From the NCBI GenBank assembly GCA_947475245.1, contig CANJLW010000016.1, forward strand, positions 1 through 64,000: DNA of 64,000 nucleotides, given 5' to 3'. The position numbers and the translations under genes are program-made. Shown one piece after another: positions 53,993 to 63,115 of this stretch. The notes beneath the pieces are model-generated. The model did not search any database. It was not told the origin of the DNA and saw only the letters and a list, made by a program, of their open reading frames with translations. The stretch's first letter is position 1. Each line of letters starts with the position of its first letter. Source of the DNA: Acetobacteraceae bacterium. GTDB taxonomy: Bacteria > Pseudomonadota > Alphaproteobacteria > Acetobacterales > Acetobacteraceae.

Positions 53993-55246
53993 ATGCTAGC
54001 TCGTCTTCGACGCGCGCTCTGCGCGGTCATGATGCTCGGATTTTTGCTGCCAGGTCAGGCGGCAGTGGCGGCCGACACGATTCCCATTGCGTTTATCGGA
54101 CCGTTCTCCGGTGCCTTCGCGCCGCAGGGAGACGCGTTCCTGAAGCAGTTGAAGTATGCCCTTGACGTCGTGAACGCCAACGGCGGCGCGCTGGGCAAGA
54201 AGTTCGAACTCGTGACGTTCGACGACAAGCTGCAACCGTCCGAAGCGATCATCGCGCTGAAATCCGCGACCGATCGGAACATTCAGATCGTCATTCAGTG
54301 CATCGGCTCCAACGTCGCCGCGGCGATGATCGACGGCGTGGCCAAGCACAACGCGCGTAACCCGGACAATCGCGTCCTGTATGTCAACTGCGCCGCGCTG
54401 GCGAACGAGTTGACCAACGAGAAGTGCGACTTCTGGCATTTCCGCTTCGCCGCCACGGTCGGCATGCGGGTGGAAACCTTGATCCGCGCGCTGCCGAAGA
54501 ACCTGTCCACCGTTTACCTGATGAACCAGGACTACCTGTATGGTCAGTCGGTTCAGGCGGACATGAAAACCTACCTGGCCAAGTTCCGCCCCGACATCAA
54601 GATCATCGGCGACGAACTCGTGCCGCTGGGCAAGGTCAAGGACTTCTCGCCCTACGTCTCCAAGATCAAGCAGTCCGGCGCGCAGGCGCTGCTGACCTCC
54701 AACTGGGGCGTCGACTTCAACCTGCTGCTGAAGTCCGGCGTCGAAACCGGCCTGGATGTCAGCTACTACACGCTGTCCGCGCATCTGAACGGTGGCCCGG
54801 TCGCGATGGGTGAAGCCGGTGTGGATCGTGTTCACTCCGCTCTCGACTTCCACCACAACATCGCGGCCGAAATCGGCAACGAAGCCGGCGACAAGTGGAT
54901 TGCCGGGTTCCGCGCGCTGTATCCGGAATTCGACTTCACCTGGATCAACTACCGCACGATGTTCGAAATGCTCCAGATCGCCGTTCAGAAGGCCGGCTCG
55001 ACCGACCCGCTGAAGGTGGCCCTGGCGCTGGAAAATCTCCAGACGAAAGACAGCCTGGGTCAGCCCGCCACGATGCGTAAGGACGATCACCAACTGCTGA
55101 GCGCCTTCTACGCGGCGAAGTTCACCAAAGGGGTCAAGTATGACTCCGAAAAGACCGGCTTCGGCTGGAAGACCGAACTGACGCTGCCGGCGTCGGAACT
55201 GTCGCAGCCGACCACCTGCAAGATGAAGCGGCCCGCCGGCGCGTAA
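53993..55246 (+). CDS. Branched-chain-amino-acid-type ABC transporter substrate-binding protein (LivK-like)
   Basis: A 417-residue periplasmic receptor. The signal peptide ends AAVAA and mature IPIAFIGPFSGAFAPQGDAFL follows (part quoted: IPIAFIGPFSGAFAPQG). VNANGGALGKKFELVTFDDKL and the mid-domain YLMNQDYLYGQSVQADMKTYL (quoted to the family core YGQSVQAD) fit type I periplasmic binding folds. ATG 53993 has GGGAGG 6 bases upstream. The frame is open for 300 codons upstream, but that part is antisense to the efflux gene. No permease or ATPase genes are near. It is followed by the Asp/Glu-racemase-like gene 92 bases on, so the ligand may be a carboxylic acid. Confidence 0.9.
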   Translation: MLARLRRALCAVMMLGFLLPGQAAVAADTIPIAFIGPFSGAFAPQGDAFLKQLKYALDVVNANGGALGKKFELVTFDDKLQPSEAIIALKSATDRNIQIVIQCIGSNVAAAMIDGVAKHNARNPDNRVLYVNCAALANELTNEKCDFWHFRFAATVGMRVETLIRALPKNLSTVYLMNQDYLYGQSVQADMKTYLAKFRPDIKIIGDELVPLGKVKDFSPYVSKIKQSGAQALLTSNWGVDFNLLLKSGVETGLDVSYYTLSAHLNGGPVAMGEAGVDRVHSALDFHHNIAAEIGNEAGDKWIAGFRALYPEFDFTWINYRTMFEMLQIAVQKAGSTDPLKVALALENLQTKDSLGQPATMRKDDHQLLSAFYAAKFTKGVKYDSEKTGFGWKTELTLPASELSQPTTCKMKRPAGA

Positions 55247-55338
55247 TCGCTCGACCGGACCACGATCACGGTGCGGCGTCGTCCTTGCGGGCGGCGCCGT
55301 TTTCGTTTCAGGGAACCAAACCCGAGGAAACCGGACCT

Positions 55339-56061
55339 ATGACCATCAGGCATTTCGGCGTTCTGATCCCATCGACCAACACCACGGTGGAGATCGAATA
55401 CACCCGTCTGCTGCCCCCCTGGCTGCAATGCCATGTCGGCCGTCTCGGCAAGGGCGGCGACACCCCGTTTTCCCCCAGCCGGGACGAGGACGTGTCCTAC
55501 CAATCCCAACTGCTGGGCGATGCAAAGGTGGAGGTCGTGGCCCTCGCGCAGACCTCCGCCAGCCTGTTCGACGACGATTACGACCTGAATACGGTGCGGC
55601 GCATGACACAGGGCGCGGGCGTACCGTCCCTGACCTCCGCCCAGGCGATCGGGCGATCGGTGCGGGCCTTGGGCGCGAAGCGGATCGGCATCGTCACCCC
55701 ATACTCGGCCGCGGCGATCGCGCGCGCGAAGCACTATTTCGAAAGCAAATACGGTCTGGAGGTCATCGCCATGGAAGGCTTCGGCGCCACCGACGCCTAT
55801 GCCATCGGCGCGCTCGGCCCTGACAAGGCGCGGGAGGCATTCACCCGGATCGATCGGGCGGAGATCGAAGTCCTGATCGTGCCCGGAGGCAACTTCCCGA
55901 CCATGCCATGGATCGCGGACTGGGAGCGTGACTTCGACAAACCCGTGATCACGACGAATCAGGCCGCGCTGTGGGCCATGCTGCGGGTGATGAACATCAC
56001 CAAGCCGATCGAGGGCTTCGGGCGGCTGCTGGAAGACCTGCCGGAAATGACGGACGACTGA
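55339..56061 (+). CDS. Asp/Glu racemase-superfamily protein (maleate isomerase/arylmalonate decarboxylase-like) lacking both catalytic cysteines
   Basis: A 240-residue two-domain protein. The start IRHFGVLIPSTNTTVEIEY, the GVPSLTSAQAIGRSVRALGA block and KPVITTNQAALWAMLR match the maleate cis-trans isomerase group. Catalytic cysteines are normally found in a (A/Y)CTS motif and an (S/P)CTN-like motif. Here they read AQTS (Gln71) and PGGN (182-185). The only cysteine, Cys31, is elsewhere. The protein may catalyse a different reaction or be a binding protein. ATG 55339 begins the domain, and the upstream frame is not conserved. It follows the LivK-like receptor. Confidence 0.85.
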   Translation: MTIRHFGVLIPSTNTTVEIEYTRLLPPWLQCHVGRLGKGGDTPFSPSRDEDVSYQSQLLGDAKVEVVALAQTSASLFDDDYDLNTVRRMTQGAGVPSLTSAQAIGRSVRALGAKRIGIVTPYSAAAIARAKHYFESKYGLEVIAMEGFGATDAYAIGALGPDKAREAFTRIDRAEIEVLIVPGGNFPTMPWIADWERDFDKPVITTNQAALWAMLRVMNITKPIEGFGRLLEDLPEMTDD

Positions 56062-56094
56062 CCCGAGGCGGCGGGCCGGTCGTCCGTAGGCCGG

Positions 56095-57150
56095 TCAGCG
56101 CAGGCTGGCGTTCAGCCTTTCCAGGGCGGAACCGCCCGGGATCAGCGCGTCGTCGCTCAGCTCGTTCAGCGGGCGATCGACGGTCTTCAGGTAGCCGTGC
56201 ATGTCGCGCGGGTTCGGATCGACATACAGCAGCCCGGTGACGATCTCTCCCATCGCCGCGCGTTCCTGCATGTAGGTCAGGGCGGCGACGCGGTCATGCA
56301 CGTCGTAGCTGGGATGCAGCTTGCGCAGCTTCAGGGTGGAGCCGTCGTGCTGGGTCACCATCTCGACCTCGCCCGGCGCGTAGTCGACGGTGATTTCCGA
56401 ACGGCCGGAGATGACGTCCAGATAGTTCAGCGCCGCGTTATGCTCACGGACGTAGTCGAAGCTTTTGGTCGAGCCTTCGTGGTTGTTGAACGCCACGCAG
56501 GGGGAGATGCAATCGATGAAGGCGGCGCCCTCGTGCTTCAAGGCGGCCTCGATCAACGGCACCAACTGTGCCTTGTCGCCGGAGAAGCTGCGTCCGACGA
56601 AGGTCGCGCCGAGTTGCAGCGCCATGCCGACCAGATCGATCGCCTCATCGCTGTTGACAACGCCGCGCTTGGATTTCGCGCCCTTGTCGGAGGTGGCGGA
56701 GAACTGACCCTTGGTCAGGCCGTACACGCCGTTATTCTCGACGATGTAGACCATATTGACGCCGCGGCGCATCGAGTGGGCAAACTGGCCCAGACCGATG
56801 GACGCGCTGTCGCCGTCGCCGGACACGCCGAGATAGATCAGGTCCTTGTTCGCCAGGTTGGCGCCGGTCAGGACCGACGGCATGCGGCCATGCACGGAGT
56901 TGAAGCCGTGCGAGGCACCCAGGAAGTATGTCGGCGTCTTGGAGGAGCAGCCGATGCCGGACAGCTTGGCGACGCGATGCGGCGCGATGTCCAGTTCGAA
57001 GCACGCCTTGACGATGGCGGCGCTGATCGAATCATGGCCGCAACCGGCGCACAGCGTCGAAACCGGGCCTTCGTAGTCACGCCGCGTAAAGCCGAGGGCG
57101 TTCTTTTGCAGGTCGGGGTGATGGAGTTTGGGCTTCGGGATGAAGGTCAT
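56095..57150 (-). CDS. korB: 2-oxoacid:ferredoxin/NADP oxidoreductase beta subunit
   Basis: A 351-residue thiamine-diphosphate-binding subunit. STLCAGCGHDSISAAI and LSGIGCSSKTPTYF carry cluster cysteines, and LGVSGDGDSASIGLGQ is the TPP-binding motif. FNNHEGSTKSFDYV is typical of the 2-oxoglutarate branch. ATG 57150 overlaps the korA stop (ATGA). With korA it oxidises a 2-oxoacid plus CoA to acyl-CoA, CO2 and reduced carrier. Confidence 0.92.
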   Translation of the reverse strand: MTFIPKPKLHHPDLQKNALGFTRRDYEGPVSTLCAGCGHDSISAAIVKACFELDIAPHRVAKLSGIGCSSKTPTYFLGASHGFNSVHGRMPSVLTGANLANKDLIYLGVSGDGDSASIGLGQFAHSMRRGVNMVYIVENNGVYGLTKGQFSATSDKGAKSKRGVVNSDEAIDLVGMALQLGATFVGRSFSGDKAQLVPLIEAALKHEGAAFIDCISPCVAFNNHEGSTKSFDYVREHNAALNYLDVISGRSEITVDYAPGEVEMVTQHDGSTLKLRKLHPSYDVHDRVAALTYMQERAAMGEIVTGLLYVDPNPRDMHGYLKTVDRPLNELSDDALIPGGSALERLNASLR

Positions 57151-59006
57151 GACGCCACCTTGAGAGACGGTTTGGTTTTCTCGGCGATGCCGCCGGCGAT
57201 GAAGCGGGCGGTGATCGGCGTGCCGTCGTAATGCACGACCTTGGTCAACTTCGCCGGGTTGATCTCAAGCTCGTTGATCAGCAGCGACCGCAATTGACCG
57301 TCGCGGTTCTGCTCGACAACGAACACCTGATCGTGCGCCGCGATGAAGGCTTCGACTTCCGGCCCGAAGGGGAAGGCGCGCACCCGAAGCAGGTCGAGCA
57401 CGATGCCCTGTTCGGCGAGCATCTGATCGGCTTCGACGATCGCCGGGCTGGTCGATCCGTAATAGATCGCGCCCAGCTTGGTCGGTCGGTCGGCCTTACG
57501 CTCGATCGCGGGGGGGACGAGTCCGGCGGCGGTGCCGTGCTTTTTCAGCAGCCGCTCCATATTCTCCTGATAGTCGGCGCCTTCTTCGGAGTAGCGCGCC
57601 ATGGCATCCTTGGACGTGCCGCGGGTGAAGAACGCGCCCTTGGTCGGATGCGTGCCGGGCAGGGTGCGATAGGCAATGCCGTCGCCGTCGACATCCAGAT
57701 AGCGCCCGAACTTCTTGCCGGCATCCAGATCGGCCGCGGTCATGACCTTGCCGCGATCCATCTTGCGGCTGTCGTCCCAGTTGAACGGGCGGGTCAGACG
57801 TTCATTCATGCCGATTTCAAGGTCGAGCATGACGAAGATCGGGGTTTGCAGACGATCGGCCAGATCGAAGGCGAGCGCGCCGAACTCGAAGCATTCATAC
57901 GGATCTTCGGGGATCAGCAGGACATGCTTGGTATCGCCGTGGCTGGCATAGGCGCAGGCGGTGATGTCGGTCTGCTGCGTGCGCGTGGGCATGCCCGTCG
58001 AAGGGCCGGAGCGCTGCACGTCGAAGATCACCGCCGGGATTTCGGCGAAATAGGCCAGGCCGATGAATTCCTGCATCAAGGAGATGCCGGGACCGGATGT
58101 CGCGGTGAACGATCGCGCGCCGTTCCAGGCCGCGCCGATCACCATGCCGATCGACGACAATTCGTCTTCCGCCTGCACGATGGCGAAGTTGTTCTTGCCG
58201 GTCGCCTTGTCCACCCGATAGCGGCTGCAATAGCGCTGGAACGCTTCGGCAAGCGACGACGATGGGGTGATCGGATACCAGGCGCACACGGTGGCACCGC
58301 CATAGACCGCGCCAAGCGCCGCGGCGGCGTTGCCGTCGATGAAGATGCGATCGCCGACGACGTCGGCCTTGCGCATTTTCAGCCCGATCGGATCGCCCAG
58401 GTTCTGCTTCACCCAATCCAGGCCCATGTGGAGCGCCTGGATATTGGCCGAAATCAGCTTGTCGCGGCCCTTGAACTGCTCGGACAGCAATTGCTCGATC
58501 GACGGGATGTCCATATCGATCAGCGCGGCCAGCGCGCCCAGACCGACGATGTTCTTGAACAACTGCCGTTGGCGCGGGTCGCTGTATGCCTCGTTCGTCA
58601 TGCGGGTCAGCGGCACGCCGACGACGACGATGTCGTCGCGGAACTTCGACGCGGGCATCGGCTTGGTGTTGTCGTAGAACAGGTATCCGCCGGGCTCGAT
58701 GGATTGGACATCCTGATCCCAGGTTTGCGGGTTCATCGCGACCATCAGGTCGACGCCGCCGCCCCGCGCGCCCAGATGCCCGGCCTCTGAAATCCGCACC
58801 TCGTACCAGGTCGGAAGCCCCTGAATGTTGGACGGAAAGATGTTGCGGGGCGTCACCGCGACGCCCATGCGAAGGACGGTTTTGGCGAACAGCGCGTTCG
58901 CGCTGGCCGATCCGGACCCGTTCACATTGGCGAACTTGACGACGAATTCGTTAACCCGTTGGAGCCGTTCGGCCCCCGGGGTCACACGGTCTACTTGCTG
59001 CAGCAT
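57147..59006 (-). CDS. korA: 2-oxoacid:acceptor oxidoreductase alpha subunit (gamma-alpha fusion)
   Basis: A 619-residue subunit. Residues 25-200 are the gamma domain (VVKFANVNGSGSASANALFA, HLGARGGGVDLMV). Residues 225-619 are the alpha pyruvate-synthase-type domain (GNAAAALGAVYGGATVCAWYPITPSSSLAE, quoted in part: CAWYPITPSSSLAE; then FTATSGPGISLMQEFIGLA, part: TSGPGISLMQEF). The ATG 59006 has GGCGGAG upstream and overlaps the flavoprotein gene's 3' end by 16 bases. The fused gamma-alpha order with no separate ferredoxin subunit is the KorAB type. Confidence 0.92.
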   Translation of the reverse strand: MLQQVDRVTPGAERLQRVNEFVVKFANVNGSGSASANALFAKTVLRMGVAVTPRNIFPSNIQGLPTWYEVRISEAGHLGARGGGVDLMVAMNPQTWDQDVQSIEPGGYLFYDNTKPMPASKFRDDIVVVGVPLTRMTNEAYSDPRQRQLFKNIVGLGALAALIDMDIPSIEQLLSEQFKGRDKLISANIQALHMGLDWVKQNLGDPIGLKMRKADVVGDRIFIDGNAAAALGAVYGGATVCAWYPITPSSSLAEAFQRYCSRYRVDKATGKNNFAIVQAEDELSSIGMVIGAAWNGARSFTATSGPGISLMQEFIGLAYFAEIPAVIFDVQRSGPSTGMPTRTQQTDITACAYASHGDTKHVLLIPEDPYECFEFGALAFDLADRLQTPIFVMLDLEIGMNERLTRPFNWDDSRKMDRGKVMTAADLDAGKKFGRYLDVDGDGIAYRTLPGTHPTKGAFFTRGTSKDAMARYSEEGADYQENMERLLKKHGTAAGLVPPAIERKADRPTKLGAIYYGSTSPAIVEADQMLAEQGIVLDLLRVRAFPFGPEVEAFIAAHDQVFVVEQNRDGQLRSLLINELEINPAKLTKVVHYDGTPITARFIAGGIAEKTKPSLKVAS

Positions 59007-60796
59007 GCGTTCTCCGCCCCAAATGCACCCGCCTGGGCGACGTCGATCAAAAACCGTTCCATATCCCACGCGCCGGTCGGGCACCGTTCGGCGCACAGAC
59101 CGCAGTGAAGGCAGACGTCCTCGTCCTTCGCCATGATGCGTCCGGTCTTCAACGGCTTGGACACATACAAATCCTGCGTCAGGTTCGTCGCCGGCGCGCT
59201 CAGCCGTGTCCGAACGTCGGCTTCCTCGCCGTTTTCGGTAAAGCTGATGCTGTCGACCGGGCAAATATCGACGCAGGCGTCGCACTCGATGCACAGCTTG
59301 TCGGAGAAGATGGTCTGCACGTCGCAGTTCAGGCAACGCTGGGCTTCCTGGAACGCCAGCTTATCGTCGAAACCCAGTTCGACTTCCGCCTTGATGTCCT
59401 TCAACGCCGCGAACTTGTCGCGGTGCGGGACCTTGAAGCGCAGGTCGAGCGAGATGTTGTTGTCGTAGCTCCACTCGTGGATGCCCATCTTCTGGCTGGT
59501 GATGTTCACCATCGGCGGTGGCCGATCGGCGACATCTTCGCCCTGACAGAATTTGTGCAGCGAAATGGCGGCCTGATGCCCGTGCGCCACGGCCCAGATG
59601 ATGTTCTTCGGGCCGAACGCCGCGTCACCGCCGAAAAACACCTTGGGGTGCGTGGACTGGAACGTGGTCTCGTCGACCTTCGGCATGTCCCAGCGGTCGT
59701 CGAATTCCAGACCGATATCGCGCTCGATCCACGGGAACGCGTTTTCCTGGCCAACCGCCACCAGCACGTCGTCGCATTCGAAGAAGTGATCGGGTTCGCC
59801 GGTCGGGACCAGGTTCCGCCGCCCGCGGGCGTCGTACTCGGCCTTCACCTTCTCGAACGTCATGCCGATCAGCTTGCCGTTGTCGTGCTTGAACTCCTTG
59901 GGCACCAGGAAGTTCAGGATGGGGATGTCTTCCCCGATCGCGTCTTCCTTCTCCCACGGAGAGGCCTTCATCTCCTCGAAGCCGGAGCGCACGATCACCT
60001 TCACGTCCTCTCCGCCCAGGCGGCGGGACGAACGGCAGCAATCCATCGCGGTATTGCCGCCGCCAAGCACGATCACGCGCTTGCCGATCTTGGAGATATG
60101 GCCGAACGAGACCGACGACAGCCAGTCGATGCCGATATGGATGTTCGCGGCGGCTTCGACGCGACCGGGGATCGGCAGATCGCGCCCGCGCGGGGCACCG
60201 GTGCCGACGAAGATCGCGTCGTAATCTTCTTCCAACAGACCCTTCAGGCTGTCGATCCGCTGGCCCAGCCGCATTTCCGGGCCAAGATCGGTGATGTAGC
60301 CGACTTCTTCGTCGATCACTTCTTCCGGCAGGCGGAATTTCGGGATCTGGCTGCGGATCATGCCGCCCGCGCGCGGGTCCGAATCGTAGACCACCAGGTG
60401 GTAGCCCAGCGGCGCGAGATCGCGCGCGACGGTCAGGGAGGCCGGGCCGGCACCGACAAGGGCAATCTTCTTGCCGTTGCGCGTGGTCGGCTTCGGCGGC
60501 ATGCGACCGCTCACGTCGCCCTTGTAATCGGCGGCGACGCGCTTCAGCCGGCAGATCGCGACGGGTTCGTCCTCTACCCGGCCACGTCTGCAAGCCGGCT
60601 CACACGGCCGATCGCATGTGCGTCCGAGGACGCCGGGGAAGACATTGGACTTCCAATTGATCATGAAAGCGTCGGCATACCGCCCGTCGGCGATGAGCCG
60701 GATATACTCCGGAACGGGAGTATGTGCCGGGCACGCCCATTGGCAATCGACGACCTTATGGAAGTAGTCGGGGTCCTTGATATCGGTCGGCTGCAA
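58991..60796 (-). CDS. GltD-like FAD/NADPH oxidoreductase with C-terminal ferredoxin domain (KorC-type subunit)
   Basis: A 601-residue flavoprotein. The N-terminal cysteine-rich helical domain (CQWACPAHTPVPEY, GRTCDRPCEPACRRGR) and FAD/NADPH folds (IALVGAGPASLTVARDLA, VIVLGGGNTAMDCCRSSRR) are those of the glutamate synthase small subunit. Residues 505-580 add two 4Fe-4S motifs (CIECDACVDICP and CLHCGLCAERCP). It starts at TTG 60796 with AGGAG 6 bases upstream. It leads the operon into korA and korB. A comparable third subunit makes the Azoarcus 2-oxoglutarate oxidoreductase NADP-dependent, and I infer the same role here. Confidence 0.9.
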   Translation of the reverse strand: MQPTDIKDPDYFHKVVDCQWACPAHTPVPEYIRLIADGRYADAFMINWKSNVFPGVLGRTCDRPCEPACRRGRVEDEPVAICRLKRVAADYKGDVSGRMPPKPTTRNGKKIALVGAGPASLTVARDLAPLGYHLVVYDSDPRAGGMIRSQIPKFRLPEEVIDEEVGYITDLGPEMRLGQRIDSLKGLLEEDYDAIFVGTGAPRGRDLPIPGRVEAAANIHIGIDWLSSVSFGHISKIGKRVIVLGGGNTAMDCCRSSRRLGGEDVKVIVRSGFEEMKASPWEKEDAIGEDIPILNFLVPKEFKHDNGKLIGMTFEKVKAEYDARGRRNLVPTGEPDHFFECDDVLVAVGQENAFPWIERDIGLEFDDRWDMPKVDETTFQSTHPKVFFGGDAAFGPKNIIWAVAHGHQAAISLHKFCQGEDVADRPPPMVNITSQKMGIHEWSYDNNISLDLRFKVPHRDKFAALKDIKAEVELGFDDKLAFQEAQRCLNCDVQTIFSDKLCIECDACVDICPVDSISFTENGEEADVRTRLSAPATNLTQDLYVSKPLKTGRIMAKDEDVCLHCGLCAERCPTGAWDMERFLIDVAQAGAFGAENACCSK

Positions 60797-61010
60797 CTTG
60801 GACTCCTATTGACCGGTCGGGGCGTTCATCATCTGCCCAGCCGTATGCGCGGGCGCTTCTGCGGCGACCGTAGCGTTACGTCAATCCATCCTGAGACAAA
60901 TTGCTCGTCGTAGCAACCTGATCTCCCGCATATCCGCCAACCGCTGGGACCGCGGGACACGGTTCCGCGGCGGCGGACAACAGGAATGGACGATGGCTGG
61001 GCCAGTAGGA

Positions 61011-62639
61011 TCAGGGCCGCATGCCGAAGCTTGCCGGTCCCGGCGTGCGCAGCGGCGCGGCCAAAGCGGCGAAGTCGCACAGCAGCTTCCTTGTGTCGCG
61101 CGGGTCGATGATCTCGTCGACAAAGAACGACTCGGCGGTGCGATACGGGGAGCGCAGGCGATTCAACCGCTCCTCGATCTCATCCTGCTTTGCCTGCGGA
61201 TCGTCCGCCGCGTCGATTTCGGCGCGGTAGGCCGCCTCGATACCGCCTTCCAGCGGCAACGACCCCCAACTCGCCGACGGCCAGGCATAGCGCAGGCACA
61301 AATGCCCGACCGGCTGATGTCCCAGGCCGCCGACGCCGTAGCAGTTGCGCACGATGATGCTGCACCAGGGCACGGTCGTCTGGTTGATCGCCGACAACGC
61401 CCGCACGCCCCAACGGATCACCGCGCTGCTTTCCGCGCGCAACCCGACCTGGAAGCCGGGGCAATCGACCAGATGCACGATCGGCAGATGGAATGTCTGC
61501 GCCATGTCCACGAAGCGGATGATCTTGTTGCAGGCATCCGCCGTCCAGGCCCCGCCGTCGAACAGCGGATCGCCCGCCAGCACCGCCACCGGCCAGCCGT
61601 CCAGACGCGCGAAGCCGGTAATGATCGATCGCCCGAACATCCGGCCCTGCTCGAAGAAGCTGCCCTTGTCGAACACCGATTCAATGATCCGGCGCATGTG
61701 GTACGCCTGCTTCTTCACGCGGGGAATGGCGCTGATCAGCGCCTCATCCCGCCGACCCGGATCGTCCCACCCGCGCATGCGCGGCGGAACGTCGTGAATT
61801 GAACTCGGCAAATACGACAGGAACCGACGAGCGGCTTCGAAGGCTTCTTCCTCGGTGTCGACGGCATGGTCGACGGCGCCGCAACCAAGTTGGATTTCCC
61901 AGCCGCCGAGCTCCTGCTTGGTGCGCGGTTCGCCCAGACGCTCCACGACCGGCGGTCCGGCGACGAAGACGGCCGCCATTTCCTTGACCATGACCGAGTA
62001 ATGCGACGCGACCAGACGCGCGGCGCCCAATCCGGCGACGGAGCCAAGGCCGAGACCGACGACCGGCACTTGCGACATGTTGTTGGCGACGATGTCAAAC
62101 GCCGTCGTCTCACCCAATCCGCCCGGAAGGTTCGCGCGCCCGGTGGTTTCGATCGTCTTGACCGATCCGCCGCCGCCGGAGCCTTCGATCAACCGGATGA
62201 TCGGCATGCGGAACTGCGCCGCGATCTGTTCCGACATCTTCGGCTTGCCCTTGATGGAGGCATCGGCCGAACCGCCGCGCAGCGTAAAGTCGTCGCCCGC
62301 GATCGCCACCGGCCGGCCGTCGACCAGCCCGCGCCCGAAGACGCAGTTGCCGGGCATGAATTCGGTAATGTTGCCGCGATTGTCGTAGGTCGCCTTGCCG
62401 GCGATGCTGCCGATTTCCTTGAACGTGCCGGGATCGAGCATTTGGTCGATCCGTTCCCGCACCGTCAGGCGGCCGCCCTTGTGCTGGCGCGCCACGCGTT
62501 CCGCCCCGCCCATCTCGCGCGCCAGCGCCTGGCGTTGACGCAGTTCCGCCAGTTCCGGTTCCCACCCGACGGGCGCCTGCGATTGTTGGGTCTGATCGCC
62601 GGTCAGCGCGGCGCGCGGCGGCGGAGAATCATCGGTCAT
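61011..62639 (-). CDS. Acyl-CoA carboxylase carboxyltransferase (beta) subunit
   Basis: A 542-residue biotin-dependent carboxyltransferase of the propionyl-/methylcrotonyl-CoA type. The start of the fold, VRERIDQMLDPGTFKEIGSIAG, GRPVAIAGDDFTLRGGSADAS (parts quoted) and RLIEGSGGGGSVKT are the first crotonase-like half. The second half has GQPLFDGGAW-like GDPLFDGGAWTADACNKI and IVHLVDCPGFQVGL. No biotin carboxylase or biotin carrier subunit is near. It starts at ATG 62639 overlapping the small exported protein's stop. It may carboxylate an acyl-CoA, with the Kor proteins linking it to central metabolism. Confidence 0.9.
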   Translation of the reverse strand: MTDDSPPPRAALTGDQTQQSQAPVGWEPELAELRQRQALAREMGGAERVARQHKGGRLTVRERIDQMLDPGTFKEIGSIAGKATYDNRGNITEFMPGNCVFGRGLVDGRPVAIAGDDFTLRGGSADASIKGKPKMSEQIAAQFRMPIIRLIEGSGGGGSVKTIETTGRANLPGGLGETTAFDIVANNMSQVPVVGLGLGSVAGLGAARLVASHYSVMVKEMAAVFVAGPPVVERLGEPRTKQELGGWEIQLGCGAVDHAVDTEEEAFEAARRFLSYLPSSIHDVPPRMRGWDDPGRRDEALISAIPRVKKQAYHMRRIIESVFDKGSFFEQGRMFGRSIITGFARLDGWPVAVLAGDPLFDGGAWTADACNKIIRFVDMAQTFHLPIVHLVDCPGFQVGLRAESSAVIRWGVRALSAINQTTVPWCSIIVRNCYGVGGLGHQPVGHLCLRYAWPSASWGSLPLEGGIEAAYRAEIDAADDPQAKQDEIEERLNRLRSPYRTAESFFVDEIIDPRDTRKLLCDFAALAAPLRTPGPASFGMRP

Positions 62640-63019
62640 ACGTTTCCTGTCCTTTTTTCATTGATGCGCCCATCGTCGCGCCACCGCGGGGCGAAACTGA
62701 CGGGCGGACCGCAGCGATTCCAAACCTCGGTCTCGGCCGAACCGACGCGGATGTGCACGGCCATTTCGCCCATTAAGGTCATGTCGATTTTTTGCCCGGC
62801 GTTCTTATCCGACGCGGGGGCGATATAGGAAAAATGATGCCGGTCGTACTCCCCGCCGACGCGCGCGCCGAACGGGGTCACGATCGTCGGCCCCGCAATC
62901 TCCAACCGCCGCCCGTCCTTGGAGCACCAATGCCCGTCGATCGCATCCGCGCGCGCGGAGGACGTCGCAAGCACGATCGCCGCCAGGGTTAGGCCACACA
63001 GGATGGGAACCGACCGCAT
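62636..63019 (-). CDS. Small exported protein of unknown function
   Basis: A 127-residue protein with a signal peptide (ILCGLTLAAIVLATSSARA). The mature part DAIDGHWCSKDGRRLEIAGPTIVTPFG (quoted in part: IDGHWCSKDGRRLEI) resembles lipocalin-like or OprB-associated small beta proteins. Two cysteines (WCSKD and NRCGPP) could form a disulfide. It overlaps the carboxylase gene by ATGA, so they are co-transcribed though functionally unrelated in appearance. Divergent from the enoyl-CoA hydratase. Confidence 0.8.
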   Translation of the reverse strand: MRSVPILCGLTLAAIVLATSSARADAIDGHWCSKDGRRLEIAGPTIVTPFGARVGGEYDRHHFSYIAPASDKNAGQKIDMTLMGEMAVHIRVGSAETEVWNRCGPPVSFAPRWRDDGRINEKRTGNV

Positions 63020-63115
63020 TGGGTTTCTCCTTCGCCGATTAGGACGCTAAGAAGGATTTGCGCGGCACGCAACGTTGCCGCCGCGATTATTCGCGCTGGA
63101 CCCGATGGAAATGGC

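Noticed and set aside
57231-60913. Two long plus-strand frames opposite korA and the flavoprotein gene
   Set aside because: Shadow frames of strongly conserved genes with no ribosome sites or motifs.
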